A stretch of 64,000 nt of DNA from Arctopsyche grandis (taxonomy: Eukaryota; Arthropoda; Insecta; Trichoptera; Hydropsychidae): NCBI RefSeq assembly GCF_051622035.1, contig NC_135358.1, positions 8,783,001-8,847,000 of the forward strand. The letters are read 5' to 3'. Shown in pieces: positions 36,807 to 53,300 of this stretch. How positions within the stretch are numbered: position 1 is the stretch's first letter; every line of letters begins with the position of its first letter. A program made the translations under genes and the position numbers. The notes under the pieces are model-generated. The model worked only from the letters and a program-made list of their open reading frames with translations. It was not told the origin of the DNA and did no database searches.

Positions 36807-38426
36807 TGAATCTGACGCTAAATTAACTCTTCATTATTAATTTGTATAGCTTTAGCATTGCCAAATATCTGTAATGCTTTTTTGAGTTAATCCATTATTT
36901 TATAGTTTTAATTTGTTTTAACATTTTTGCAACCATGAATTATATGCTTAGCAATTTTAAACAATGTTTCAAATTGCTTTGTAAAACTGTTGTAATTCTT
37001 TTGTTTTTTGTTCAGGAAAATTATGAAATTATTAGTTTATTGAATTTTAAATCGAATCTGATAACTATAATCAACAAAACAGCTTCCTTAAATCTAATAT
37101 CAATTAACTAGGTAGTTTCTAATATTTATCAAAAAATCTTCAGAAGAATTTGACTATCCCGTCCCTATTACATTGTAAATAATTTCAAAATATAATTTTA
37201 TTCTTGTGGTATTACACCAAGGGTCTCCAAACTTTTTAAGACAAAAGCCATATGGGAATATTTTAAGTACATACTAGAATTGACCTGGGCAGATTCTACT
37301 TTTTTTTGACATTCTAGAAATTAACTAAAGTTTATGTTTATCTTTTAATGTTTTTTGTAGAAATTATTGTTTGTGAACAACATTCTGACCTGCGGGTCTT
37401 GGTTTGGAGGCCCCTATTATTAAATCAAAAAGTTTTTTTTTATTAATATTTTAATATATATATAAATTAAAGAGTCGTTTGCGTGTAATATGGGAAATGT
37501 GTGTTCTAGTTGTAATTTTTATCCATAAAAAAATGACTTAAAAATCAAATATCCTTAAAAATATTTTTAAACTCGGCTTTTCAAGGTGAGATTATACCAA
37601 AGTAAAAATTTTGTATAACAGAATCGTCACAATTTGTTTTATATTTTGTGACGGTTGTATTTTTACTACATATATGAATATTGCTCAATCACTCTGGTGT
37701 AGTTGAAGCTTCTATTCCTTGATACGCTCTGGATGTAAGCCCAGTGCTAAACTCAGATAAGTTTTGAAATCTAGAGCTTGGCATCTGGTATGCACCACAG
37801 TTGTAGATAGTGCTGCCGAGTATTTATTGGAAACTTTATTTTTCGTGTGTTATCTTATAACGAGACCAGAAATTGTGTGATTTGATCGGCCTTTTGCTTT
37901 TATTTCAAGAATTGTAGCCTTTTTTACCTCAATAAATATCTTGTATTATTTTTGGAGCTTTTCCTGAAGAATTCTTTTAACCCTTGTATTTTATCCCGAT
38001 ATATTACAGTAAATTTCCTATTGTGTGCTATTGTTCGTTGACAGTTTTGATCAATTATAATTTTGATTACTAACAAGTTCAACCTGTCTTAAAATTTGTT
38101 CACACACCGACCGTCGACTGACATTTAACAACAGAGTTTTCTTCTAAGTTATACTCCAGAAGGTAAAAAATAGCTTTCTATTTTGCGCTTTCTTAAATCA
38201 AGTCAAATATTTGACTGTACAAATACTGCTTCAGTAGACTGTCACTCTGGTATCTGACATGGAAAATATTATATTATTGAATTAATTTTATCAAGATTGT
38301 ATGTACATGTATTGGTACATTTAAAAAAAGTAAAAGATTTCGTATATTTGTATTTTATGATCTTATAGCGTTATGTAAGCTAGCGTGTAGTACTTCCTTC
38401 GTAGTGATGCTAGAATACCGTTACAG
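36807..38426. other. 3'UTR of PIP5K isoform B and following intron
   Basis: AT-rich region after the TAA at 36804-36806, with an hAT-like remnant at 37218-37416 and no further gene signal until the acceptor at 38426. Confidence 0.5.
37218..37416. mobile_element. short hAT-type MITE
   Basis: The left end CAAGGGTCTCCAAACTTTTT and the right end (GGTTTGGAGGCCCCTA) are imperfect inverted copies with the look of Charlie-type hAT termini. The flanks TATTACAC and TATTAAAT may be a decayed 8 bp duplication. Confidence 0.5.
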
Positions 38427-39254
38427 GCTTACCATTGAGCTGTTGCAGCACACCACCTCCTCCTTTTGAGGATATAGCTGGTGGTACTAGCACGAGTACA
38501 GGAGGAACTTCACCCGGTGGTAGAAATTTGACTCATCCTAGGAATCAACACCGGCCAGCTGGGTCATCTCGTACTGACTCGGCTTCAACCACATCTAGCT
38601 CTGCGAGTGTTAGTTTAGCTAGAAGGGTAATCTAGAATTCTATATGCAATCGTATTTCTTCGATTATATGCAATGCAACTAATACAATTTTGATATTTTA
38701 GGGTCGAGGAGACAGCTCTATACTAACTCCAGCGGCTACATCGACATGTTCTGTTCTAACGGCTAGCAGTGCATCTATAGCAGCTGGAAATTCGAGGTTT
38801 GATAAATTTTAAAACTATGCATTACAGCAATAAAATCCTCACCCAGTCGTAAAGCGAGGTGTTGTATCAACGTTTGTACATATTTAATTTTAATAATGTG
38901 CGTTTTTTTGTTAGCTCTGGCGACGTGCGTGCAGTTTGTTGGACACCTCCAGCCTCCACCGAAGGATCGACTCCAACATGGACCGAAGGCACGCCCAGCT
39001 TCACCGAATCTAGTAGCAGCGGAGATCAAGGTTTAAAACGCACGCTTAAGACCGAAGCCGAGTCAAACGTATCCACAGTAGAAAATATAACCGTGGTGTT
39101 TACAGGTTGTTTATCGACACCGGTGAAGCGACATGACGGTCGAGGCAAGAAGGTGGATATGCACACCGACCCTGGAGTGGATTTAGCTATTAATTGCCTC
39201 ACCACAGAGATGGTTGGTACTTCTCATCATACTGCACACTTCACCGTCACATGA
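38427..39254 (+). CDS. PIP5K1: PIP5K alternative C-terminal exons C (read-through form)
   Basis: Three further exons match the phase of 29086: 38427-38626 (GLPLSCCSTPPPPFED.. Ser/Thr/Gly-rich), 38702-38796, and 38915-39030. If the last one is not spliced at 39030 (donor CAAG then GTTTAA) it stays open to a TGA at 39252-39254. It then encodes a 74-residue extension including NITVVFTGCLSTPVKRHDG, for a 729-residue protein. Splicing at 39030 leads instead to the exons at 41678 and 46488. Confidence 0.6.
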
Positions 39255-41677
39255 CATTTATATTGTAATGGTTATCGTCCTATCAAAACCCTGTTTATGT
39301 GCACCACGTTTTTACATTTATTTTTTTCACTCTGTATTATCGTCTTATGTTGTGTTGTACCAGTTTTATAATTTATTAGTATCCTACATATATAAATATT
39401 TGAACGTATGCATAAAATATTAAGGACATAGTTGTTAATTGGCTTATATGGGGGTTGTGGATGTTATTCAAATGCATGAAATGTCAATGATGGCTGGGAT
39501 GAGTGGGTTGATTTTGCTATGTATAGGTGAATGTTACCCTCACCCAACCCCCTTTTACATATATAATCATTATGTCAAAATTCACTTTCATACATTTTTG
39601 AATAATTAAGTGTATCACTCTATTTACATACGTATATGAGTATGTATCAAATTTGGTGATGGTTCGTGTCACATTTTGGAATTAAATAGTTTTGTGTATG
39701 TGTGGAAAAACAATTATCCGTCGTAGAGTAAAGAGTACATGCAGGTATTGTAATTTACATTTCAACGAGTATACATATTTATATATATACAGTCACATTT
39801 TGTATATATTGTAAGTAAAGTTTACGGAAGACTGATGATTTTAATTTTTTTAGTCGAAATTCATTTTATTTAATTTATTTAAAATTTTTCATATATAAAT
39901 TAAATATTATTTAATTATACATATTTATATGAACTTTTTATATCATTATAGCAAAATATTCTATGAATTTATACAATCCGTGTTTCTCAAAAATGTTTCA
40001 CATGTGTCAACACAATCGTGATTTACCATTATATATAGGAAAATATTGAAACAAGGGTAGTTTGCGCCTGGAGCAAACATGCTACTAGTGCTCCCCCTCT
40101 CCCTATTATTATCATTTATTTTTTCACAATTTTCGAATAAGTATAATATCAAAATTACTGTTTTCCCATTTAATACGAACAACGAATAAATTCAATTTAA
40201 ATGAGAATATTTTAATTTTCGTGAATAGGCAAGGCGAATGGCGCCCCTCTTTTTGACGCTCGTCTGCATTTTAAATAAACATTAATTAATCATATTAACA
40301 TCCCTAGCTTTTAACCCTAAAAAATCCCCAGCTTTTTTTGAGAATATATATGGAGCATGCAAAAATTTCAAAGAACTTTGCTCTCAAAATAAAATCAAGA
40401 ATATTATTTTATACTACTGTTGTGCCCGATGGAATATCATCGCATGGGCTATAGCATATTAAGCTATAAAAAAATTTTAAGAAATGTGTCAGTTCTGTGT
40501 TCGATCCGTAAGCGGTCGTATTTTTTTCAAATACCTTTTAAATATATTTAATTTAATTGTTAAGTATGAAAACAATGGTAAAAACTACCTACATATAAAC
40601 AATATAAAACACAAATAGAAAAATTAATTAATTAATTAAATAAATTTTCAATAGATGACGCTAAATGTCCAGAGACTAATTTGCCTAGAGGAAACATTGG
40701 TAGCAAACAGTATATATAGAAGTTTGTTTTGATCTGCTATTATGTTCGTATTATTTTGTTGCCAGTGTTTTTACATATGTCTAATCGAAACGAATATTTT
40801 AGTCAGTCACACAGAATAGCGATATTATATATATGTAATATTTTTCAATCTTGTGCCCGGGCTCATTTGCCCCTCCCACGCTACAGCCTTAAGTATATGG
40901 AATACGCTAACAAAGTAGGTAATTAAAAATAAATTTCGTGTGATATTATACAATATTGCGAAATTCAAATACATTTAGTAAAAGAAATCTTTTTGCAAAT
41001 CATATTCGATAAGAAATTTTTCCTTGATTCTTTTTTAAAATTTTAAAATCTTTCGAATCAATGCCAAGAATTGTTAGTGTTTCTGATGTTTATGAAATGT
41101 TTGAATGGTTTCAGCTGACAAAGCTAACTTAAGCTGTAATTTTTCTAAATATAATGGTGAATCTATACAAGAATACACTTGCTCGAAAGACTAATTATAC
41201 GTTTATCAAATTCGATTTCAGATATTGCATTATTCATCAATATATTGATGTATTATTTTGAGAGGCACGAGATTAAATAGTTGACAAACTGTCATGCTTT
41301 TTTTGTTTTTAATAGTATGATAGGATTGGCGACTTTCTATATACATATACATATATATTTTTATAATATCAACATGTGTACTTAATGGTATTTAATATGT
41401 TTTGAGCTTGAATTTCGTACACCGTTATACAATACACGCTAAGATCGTATTATAACGAAAATTGTTATTGAATCGCTTTGTTTTGAATCCAGAATATTTA
41501 TTCGTTACTAAATTTGCATTTCATTTTTGACATTCCTGCATAAAATATTTTAAAAATTATTGTATATTTATTTAACAAATAATATGTTTCTGTTTGTGCT
41601 CACGAAATGGACGTCGCCGTACGGTGGTAATGTAATGTAATGTAACGTGATTTACATGTCTGCTTGTGACGGTTCAG
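39255..41677. other. PIP5K intron / 3'UTR of read-through isoform C
   Basis: AT-rich; tetranucleotide-like ATATGTATGT stretches. No coding exon with convincing splice sites was recognised. Confidence 0.45.
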
Positions 41678-44600
41678 CAAAGCTTAAAGAATCGCGTCGA
41701 TTTCGATTACGAATGATGCTGAGATCTCAGATGAGAGATTTGGTTGAGAAAAAGGAGACACCCGTAAATGGTTTTTTTAATATGTGTGTGTGTGTGTGTT
41801 TATATATGTATGGCTGGACAATGTATAATATGATATGTAATAAGTGCATATGTTTGTGCATTACATATATATATATATATATTGTATTCGAGTGAGCTGG
41901 GGTGTGATACAATAGTTTTTATATCATTGTCATTATATTGCTAAATGTGTTACGGCTTCGTTTTGTGTTCAGGTAACAACTTATTACTAACGATATGAAT
42001 CTCGAGTAAATTAAACGTAAGGTTTGTACATATGTGTGTTCAACTTTTTTTATAATGTAAAACGAACACACGTAAGCGTCGAACTGAGTAATCATTCTAT
42101 GTATCATCGATCAGATGTTTTTTATGTAAAGATTTTTATGGTTGCTCAAAAAGCAAGTCGCAAATTTAAATTCACAATTTTTGTATTGTTTGCTATTTAT
42201 TTTTATATGTTATATTTATATATGAGTAATTTTAGTATTCTGAATACTTTTAAATTCGACCCAAATCAGTGGTGTGTCCAATACATTCCATTGTCAGGAT
42301 TCAGAGTAATGAATAATAATTTAAAAAAATTAAAAATCGTGTTTCTGCATATTTCGTGCCAAAAGAAATATATAAATAAATTTAGAAAAAATACGAATAT
42401 TATATTTATAGGCGTTTTTTTAATAAAAATTATATCTAATTGGTCATTCCACTGATTTTAATTTTTGTTTTAAATATACATGCTTATCTAATATGTATTG
42501 TATCAAACCAAAGAAGAATTTCCTCTTTATTTGTACCACACGTATTGATGAATCAATCCATAATTCATTTTGAAATACAAAACCATAACTGTAACAGCGT
42601 ATGTATGCCAAATTTTCACTTAATACAAAATGATCATCATTCAAAATAAATTCTATATATCGATCATTGTAATAGTTTATATTTATATGTATATGTATCC
42701 AATTTACCACTGTACGTTTTAAGTGAAACAATTTCAATAAATTAAATTCGTAATATTAAGTGCTTATTACGCTGTTTTCAATGTTTAATACTAACTTTAA
42801 AGAGTTTGCGCAAAACGTGTTCATAACGATTGGTGAACGTGCTTTTCAGTATTTATTTGCGTCGTGTTTACGAAGTGTTTGAACAATTATAAAGTATCTT
42901 ATATAATATTGTATCTAATGTGAAGGTCTAAAAGCCATCTGCTTTGTTGACGCAAATTACAATTGTTAATGATTGAAGTTGTTATGTATTTGTTTCAAGG
43001 ATGAATATAAATTGTTCTTAACGTGTCATCGATTAATGATCAATTGATCGAAGTGATTCTCTAGATCTTAAATTGAATGTTTTCGAATAAAAATACATAT
43101 AACAATCAATACAGCAACATTTCAAGCTTAGTTTTACTCACAACCAGTGATATTAAAAATTTCATTTTATTATACTTATTATATTTATTGGTATATTGTT
43201 AATAATCAATTCTACTTAGAGACTTAAAAAATGTGCATCTATTATTATATATTACATAAAAAAATTGCTTTTGATTTGTTTTAAAATCATCAAAAGTCTC
43301 TTCCGGGACCATTTTATTCTTTCTTATGACTTTGTAATTCCTAGTGCTTTTATTGTTTATTGACATATCTACTTAATTTTAAAATTCTTTCAGTCTTAAT
43401 GTGTGTTTAATGAAATCAAATTTTGTCTGTGTTTTTATAAAGTTTTGAAATAATGTAGTGTAAATTTATGGTAATCTCAGTGTGTTGATATTAAATTTCC
43501 AACTTTTTTGTATACAAAAAAAAACCTTTATATATTTAAAAAAACGACTTTTCAAGGAACTGATTAAACTAAATTATGAATGTACAAGAAAATGCTCCCA
43601 TCAAAGTATCACCACGTAGAAAAATTATGAAGATCCTTTATTGATTTCAATAGTTTGCTATTTTTATCCACGATCGGTCTTCCTGGCTTTGATCAATTAA
43701 GGTGTACTTCGGGTGTGTGTATGTGTGTTGCTTTTTTCAACGCAACCTAGACCAGGGGTTAGTCTCATTTTTATTTTATACTAAACATTACCAGTCAGAA
43801 ATCATTTTATAATAATGACTGAATATCTGACCAATATCAACATTTTTGATGAAACTAGTAATTGTAATTTAAATTGTTACACTTTAATCTTTCATAAAAT
43901 ATACAGACTCAATTTTTAGAAACACTGCAGATCTTCTTCGCCCAATCTACTGTTTGTGTGAAATTCAACCAATGTCGTTGAAACACTTTTAAAATTAAAT
44001 CCGCATATGATGTTAGTTATAATATAAGATTCTTAGATGAAAATGCTGTATCTCAATCAGAGTGCAGATTTATTTACTCTCTTGTGTGGTCTCCAATGTG
44101 GCGTTTTATATTAGCAGTTTAGGACCAACCCACAGACCGTACTTTGAGATGAAACAGTCAAAATTACGAAGAATTGCATATTATCACAATCATATTCTTT
44201 CTGGTATTAACGTTACAAGAGAATACGACATTTTCTGTTAGTTGTTAACTGAAAATTCCGTGAACAATAGACACTCGGTTGATTTAATAGATGACATTGC
44301 TCGTGGTTTAGCTGTAAGAATCTTGCCTTATATGTGAGTGAAACGAAAAAAAAAGTTAAAGCATCGTTGTCAAGTATTTCTAAATTGTTAAAACGAGAAA
44401 GTAGAAAATTGTACCATTCATACGATAGATAGTGTAGCGAACCATTGTTATAAATGTATTTTTCTTAACGTGTAAGCATTCTTGATCTACATGCACGTAT
44501 GCAGCTAATCTCCCAATCAAACTTGTCCCGTATCCTATCTGTAATTGTAAATGTTTCTCATTTGAATTGGCGGGAGATTGCTGAGCGCATATGTATGTTT

Positions 44601-46499
44601 ACATTTTAATACTGTGTTTTACAACGAGTAGATGGAATCTCAAATCTTTTCAAGCTTACAGTAATTTTCCATTTACCTACTCTGTATTTAAGTGGGAAGT
44701 AATATGTATTGTGTATACCATGATTTTGCATTTGTGTGTATGTATGTGTAGCTAATAAGAGTAATGGAGCGGGTGAATGACTTTGATTCAATCCGCAAAA
44801 CTCTTCAGGGCAAAAGCTTATATTTTTCATGCATAAATTTGATCCGTTTGTACAATTTTATTTCATTGTTACGTGAAATGTCTTTTATATGTTGTGAACA
44901 AATTGTCTGTGTGATGAAATGTCGGGAAAGGGGGGAGGGAGAGGGGACTTGTTGTGTCTTGTTGGTCTTTAGTCTACTCGGAATCGATTGTGGTTTGTAC
45001 TTGAATAATGCCGATAGCCAGCCCTGCCCTCGTCTCCGAACGAGCACATACATGCAGACACAAATAAACACACATGCCAAATGTAAGCGTATTATATGGT
45101 TTCTGTATGTTTGTGTTACTTTTTTTTTAGATGTGATTTAATTTTATATTGAATAATATTTATTTTTATTAATGTTTAAAATTCATAAATAGGTAATTTA
45201 AGGGATGTATAGTTAATAAATTGTTATTTCATTATATATGTGGAGTTATAAAAATCATTTGATTATTAAATTATGATAAAGAATTGTGTCTTTTCTAGAG
45301 TGCTATTCATTTATCGTCACAATCCAACCCCTTATAGTTGTTTTCTGCATCGGTGTTTCTCAACCTTTTTTATCTGCCAATAGGGATAGATTTAATAATT
45401 TTTTTAATGGATTACATAACTGAATTGCCTCAGAAGCAGTTTTTAGATTAACTTAACCATTTAATCGCCAGTTTTTAGATTAACTTAACCATTTAATCGC
45501 CAGTTTTAAGACTGTGATTCGAAATTAATTTTGGTTTCTTCACAGTGACATCTAAAAATATCCTGTGATACTAATGAAATTGAAAAAAGTCAATATTTTT
45601 CCTTAGTTTGTTATATATTCAAGAGGTATTGTCAATTTTTGACACTAAACACAAACATAAAATAATCGATTCGGGTGTCTTAAAACGTGTAGCGATTAAA
45701 GTGGTTAAAAATGAAAAAAATAAAAAATCGCTAAGGATACATCAATTTTTAGTACTTGTTGGTTATATGGGCGCAATTGAGCATTCAGTATACAGATTTA
45801 GACTGACACAAACGAATATAGCAGTAGTACGAGAGGTTCCCGAGTTCAAGTCTTGGGTTGACCTCGATTGAAAAGATTTTAATCGGAAGTATTTCTGTAG
45901 TACTGCTGGTCATACTTGGATATTTGTGACTACAAGTCAATCGTTTCCTATGAGAGTTGGGCAATTTATCTGATTTATCGAAATTGGCAAAACCATCCTA
46001 CTCGCCATGATCCCGGTTGAGAACCTCCAGTCCAAATTTAGCATATATGTACGATCATTGGTGTAAAAATAAAATGTACATATATCATCAACATAGAAGT
46101 AAAATGCATAGAATGGTCATTGTTAACAAAAGTATCGTCTAAAAGCGAGCCATCGAAGAGAGAGGCGGAAAGTCAGAAGAGAGACAAGAGAGAGAGAGAC
46201 GAAGTTAAGCAAACAATGAACAAACTCTGCCGCACAGAGTTTTTGTAGCAACATTTTTGGAGGCTGAGAGCGATTCTATGCATTCTACTTCTATGACCAT
46301 CAACCAACAGCTTTAACACGTCTTCACCATTTCCTATCCTAAGCAAATCATACTCCGATGATTTCACCCGTAGTGGTAGTATTAGCATTATACACATAAT
46401 TACATACAATACAACTGGTTGTTGAATCATCGAGCACAGTATTTATATTGAATTTAATATTTTTTTTGTTTTATTTTCTTTTTACAGACATATCTTTGA
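41678..46499 (+). CDS. PIP5K1: PIP5K last exons of short isoform C
   Basis: Exon 41678-41763 (acceptor GGTTCAG, donor CCC then GTAAAT) continues exon 38915-39030 in phase. It encodes a basic segment, AKLKESRRFRLRMMLRSQM, then RDLVEKKETP. The next good acceptor, a long pyrimidine tract ending TTTTTACAG at 46487, continues in phase 0 with ACA TAT CTT TGA. The protein therefore ends ETPTYL after 687 residues. The basic helix-like segment and short hydrophobic C-terminus might bind membranes or a PDZ-type partner, which is inference. AATAAA follows at 47443. The last tiny exon is the least certain part. Confidence 0.5.
45437..45507. repeat. 32 bp tandem repeat, 2.2 copies
   Basis: Two identical 32-base units (45437-45468, 45469-45500) starting CAGTTTTTAGATTAAC, plus a partial third. 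Identity between the units implies recent duplication. Confidence 0.9.
45750..45875 (+). mobile_element. possible tRNA-derived SINE head
   Basis: A-box-like TGGGCGCAATTG (about 45768) and B-box-like GAGTTCAAGTCTTG (about 45841) are spaced as in some tRNA-derived SINEs. Downstream, CAATTTATCTGATT is also found near 9351, which may be the same family body. A cloverleaf could not be drawn convincingly, so this is not called a tRNA gene. Confidence 0.35.
46092..46297. repeat. inverted repeat around a GA-rich spacer
   Basis: ACATAGAAGTAAAATGCATAGAAT at 46091-46114 is matched in inverse by ATTCTATGCATTCTACTTCTATG at about 46271-46293. The spacer carries GAGAGAGAG runs. It may be a small MITE. Confidence 0.5.
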
Positions 46500-49245
<2,746 letters not shown>

Positions 49246-49887
49246 TTTGAATTAGCAATTCTGAAAAATTAAAAATGATAATTAGATTTAAAAACAATAT
49301 AGGAATTGTTCGGTAAAAAATATTAACTTTAAAGCAAGTTGCCTAGAATGAATGTACATTTGAATAGTGATTTCACATTACAAATAATAAATACACAATT
49401 AATGTTATCTCTATCAAACATAGAGGTTATTACTAATATTGTATCCACGCTTTTAACCTCTACATATGATAGCATTATATGCAACGATTTGAGCAACATA
49501 TGCAAAGATTTGAGCAGCATACAAAATATACGATTTATCCATTGAAATACATGTTAAAATAAAAATCTACAAAGAGTACACCATATTTGGCGTGTAACAT
49601 TAGAATCAAGGACTACTGCATATTTGAGGTTATGTTGCATTTAAAAATAATAATATAACTATTCAAGTCGTTCTCATTTAGTTGAGCAAGTCTGTGGATG
49701 AAGAATAATGATATATTCTAAATACTCATTGTAATAGAAGGAAATTATTAGATAAATTAGATAAACAATGTATAAGTATAGTATTCGACCGGCGACTTGG
49801 GATCAGAGCCAAAAAGTAGACGGCGAATGAGGATCGAAGGACGAGGGGTATAATAAAATATCGTCAAGGTCACTATAACAAACTAAC

Positions 49888-50309
49888 CAGATCGACTACG
49901 AACGTGATGGACTCGGATGAAGCCGATTCAGCGGGAGACGGAGCAAAACCGGTCGCACGGACACGCACTGCAGGTTTACCAATGTACGCACACAATTGCG
50001 GCGCAAATGTCATTTTTTTATTTTTCACAGTATTTAATTATATTTTATTATATTATAAACTCAAAGTGGTTATAAAATTATAAAATATTGTATAAAAATA
50101 CTTTTAGGTTTTTTAACGCGTCGATTCAAATGAATTAAAATGAATTGTGAACATATGTTGCGCGTTTGGGAATGGTTGTGCATATCGGCGTTTGGGCTGA
50201 CAGCTGATTGTTGTGGGCGCGGTGTGTGCCGGTCTTCGTCGCGAGCTCGCTGCTAATCCGCAGCCATCCTCGTTGTTTTAGCGGCCGCTGAACCTGACTG
50301 CGGCTGAAG
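49888..50309. promoter_or_regulatory. bidirectional promoter region between NACA and CCT5
   Basis: On the minus strand a donor (GATCTG then GTTAGT, exon border 49888) could begin the NACA 5'UTR intron, placing the NACA start near 49.95-50.0 kb. The CCT5 ATG is at 50310 on the other strand. The interval is GC-richer than its surroundings near both ends (about 49.79-50.01 and 50.15-50.31 kb), as expected for a shared housekeeping promoter. Confidence 0.5.
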
Positions 50310-53300
50310 ATGGCGGCGTTTCCAGGCAGCGTCGCTTTCGACGAGTACGGCCGCCCTTTCATCATCATTCGCGACCAGGATAGGCAAAAAAGGCAAACTG
50401 GAAGCGAAGCAGTCAAGGTGATTGATTCTTCATCCCCTTTCAAACCCTGCCTCGACATAACCTCACCCTCGTCATGCTGCTTGTCACACCCTTCACCCTT
50501 TGCCATTCTCATTTCACTTTCTGTCATTAGTAACCTAACTTTTTGTTTGACTCTTCTAGAACCTTCTACACAATTCTACAAAATGTCAAATTATTTATTT
50601 GATGGCTTATTTTATTCAAAATGAATCAAAGTGCTTTAATGATACTTTAAAATTTAATTAAAAAAATATTAAGAAAGAAATTGTCGAACTTAGTATGAAT
50701 CACCACTTGACAAAATAATAATTGCTAAAAAAATTATTGATTATTTTATTCACATTTGACCTAACCTTAAATCATAAACTACTTATGTATGTATAATACA
50801 AATCTTTGATTTGTAACTTTTAACTAAAATTTAAAAATTTTCTAAATGTCATTCATTCGAGGGAGGATGTTTTAACCCTTTGCCGAATATTTTTCGCGAA
50901 TTTGGCAATCGAGTTTTCGACCTTAAATACAGATTTTAATATTTACTCAAGTAACCAGATATGTTAATTATCACATAAAGTATTATTTTAAACAATAAAA
51001 TACATAATATATCTCGTAGTTTTGGACTAATTGTCAAATAATCATTCTTCATAATTGTATGAAGACGTGACGTCACATAAACGAGGTTTCAGTATGGTTC
51101 CACAAAAAACTAATTTTTGACTGGTATATATTCATTTTAAGCAAATTGAATAGATGGCATTCAACTCTCAGTAATATATTCAACCAATTTTGAACCTTAA
51201 AACAGTTGAAATAGGCGCATATAAGCCTCAAAATCCCGTGCAAAGTTCAGAAAGACAGCCGCGCTACAGACTTGTCGCCCAAAGCTTCCATAGAAGACGG
51301 CCGCGGGCAAACGGTTGAATGACCTAATACCTCATAAAAACTTTTTTTTTATTATGTATTGTTGCGTAGGGGTGGGTTCAGGATCGAAATGAAAGGCCAA
51401 CGTGGCTTCACAGCATCTATTCAATGATTCAAGAGGTCCACATGTAACCAGCGCTCACTCCAGAGTGATCTGATATACCGTGTGTACCTCCTATGACGGA
51501 CAAGTTGCACGCCATAGCTTCCCTGATTAATTTATGTATCTATTCTTTAGGTACATACAGGTCTACCGTGGTGAGTCCCGTCAGACTAATCCGGGGTGTC
51601 TATTTTTCACCCGTGAATGCACTTAGACAGTGGATACTCTCTCCCATGTTCCCACGTTACAATATTGATTATAATTAAAATAATCTCTGCTCAAGTTTTA
51701 TGAAGTGTATTTCGTTTCCAGGGCAACATTTTGGCTGCTCGCCAAGTAGCGGCCATGCTTCGAACTTCATTAGGACCTCGTGGTCTTGATAAGTTGTTGG
51801 TTTCGCCAGACGGTGATGTTACTGTGACTAATGATGGCGCCACAATGTTAAAGTTGATGGACACCGGTCATGAAGTAGCTAAATTGCTCGCTCAATTGGC
51901 TCAAAGTCAAGACGATGAAATCGGAGACGGTACCACTGGTGTCGTCATCTTTGCTGGTATTGTTTTATCTCGAGTGTTAATTCCACTTATTACGATTTAA
52001 TTGCGTTGAAACTGACCGTGTTTGATTTCTTCAGCTGCATTATTGGACCAAGCCAGTTTTTTGATTGATCAAGGAGTACATCCCATTCAAATTGCCGATA
52101 AGTACGAAGAGGCCTCTCGTGTCGCACTAGCACACTTGGACGAAGTCGCTTCTAATTTTCCGTGGGACAAGGTCAACCATGAAATCCTCATTGAAACGGC
52201 GATGACCACACTTGCTAGTAAATTCATCAATAAATGCCACCGACAGATGGCTGAATTGGCTGTTAAAGTATGTGAATTTTGCTTTTTTTTTTTAAAGTAC
52301 TTTTGACAAATACGTACGATATTTTGATGCATTTATTTTTTTATTTCAGGCAGTACTTTCAGTAGCTGATTTAGAAAAGAGGGATGTTAACTTCGAGTTG
52401 ATCAAGGTGCAAGGAAAAGTGGGAGGCAAACTTGAAGATTCGATGGTTGTGAAAGGTGTTGTCATGGATAAGACATTGAGTCATCCCCAAATGCCAAAAG
52501 AATTAAAAGATGTTAAAATAGCTATCTTGACCTGCCCGTTTGAACCGCCAAAGCCCAAGACTAAGCATAAGCTCACCGTAAGCTCTGTAGAAGACTACAA
52601 AGCGTTGAGGCAATACGAACAGGATAAGTTCACGGAAATGGTGCGACAAGTGAAGAGCGCTGGAGCGACTCTCGCCTTGTGCCAATGGGGCTTCGACGAT
52701 GAGGCTAATCATCTTCTGTTGACGGAAGATCTCCCTGCCGTTCGTTGGGTGAGCGGTCAAGATATCGAACTCATTGCAATCGCAACTGGAGGTCGTATCG
52801 TGCCGCGCTTCGAGGAACTGTCGGCTGAGAAACTCGGTCATGCTGGACATATTAGGGAACTTACTTTCGGTACAGCCAACGATCAGATGTTACTGATTGA
52901 AGACTGCCCAAAGAGTAAAATTGTAACTATTCTCATTCGTGCTGGCACAAAGATGGCTGTGGAAGAGGCTAAGAGATCAATCCATGATGCTCTTTGCGTC
53001 GTACGAAGTTTAGTTAGGGTGAGTGGGATTTAAGGGGTTTTTTTTTTTTAGAAAATAATTATTTGGCTAAATTGAACTTTGTGTTATTAGGATTCTCGCG
53101 TAGTATGGGGTGGTGGTGCTGCTGAAATATCCTGTTCTTTGGCAATTGCCAAGGAAACATTCCAATTGGATGGAATTAAAAGACACGCTTTTAGGTGTTT
53201 CTCAGATGCTCTCGAATCTATACCGTTAGCGCTCGCAGAAAACAGGTAACCACAATTTATGTGCTTAAAATATTATATTTCATTTAAATCATCTTGGCAT

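Larger units (their letters stand above)
41764..46487. other. last PIP5K intron
   Basis: About 4.7 kb of AT-rich sequence, with a (TA)n run at 41863-41882. A short hAT-like terminus (GTGTTTCTCAACCTTTTTTA) lies near 45351. A 32 bp tandem repeat, a tRNA-like SINE head and an inverted repeat at 46092-46297 are also present. Frames at 42024-42455 and 44764-45141 look spurious. Confidence 0.45.

Noticed and set aside
42024-42455. 143-codon plus-strand frame
   Set aside because: Composition is AT-driven (Phe, Ile, Tyr, Lys, Asn), there is no splice logic or recognisable motif, and it lies in the last PIP5K intron.
44764-45141. 125-codon frame starting MERVNDFDSIRK as a possible PIP5K exon
   Set aside because: It has an acceptor-like CTAATAAG but no matching donor or phase, and the frame turns AT-driven.
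45760-45860. Possible tRNA gene
   Set aside because: Pol III box-like words are present, but no acceptor stem or full cloverleaf could be paired; kept only as a SINE-like feature.
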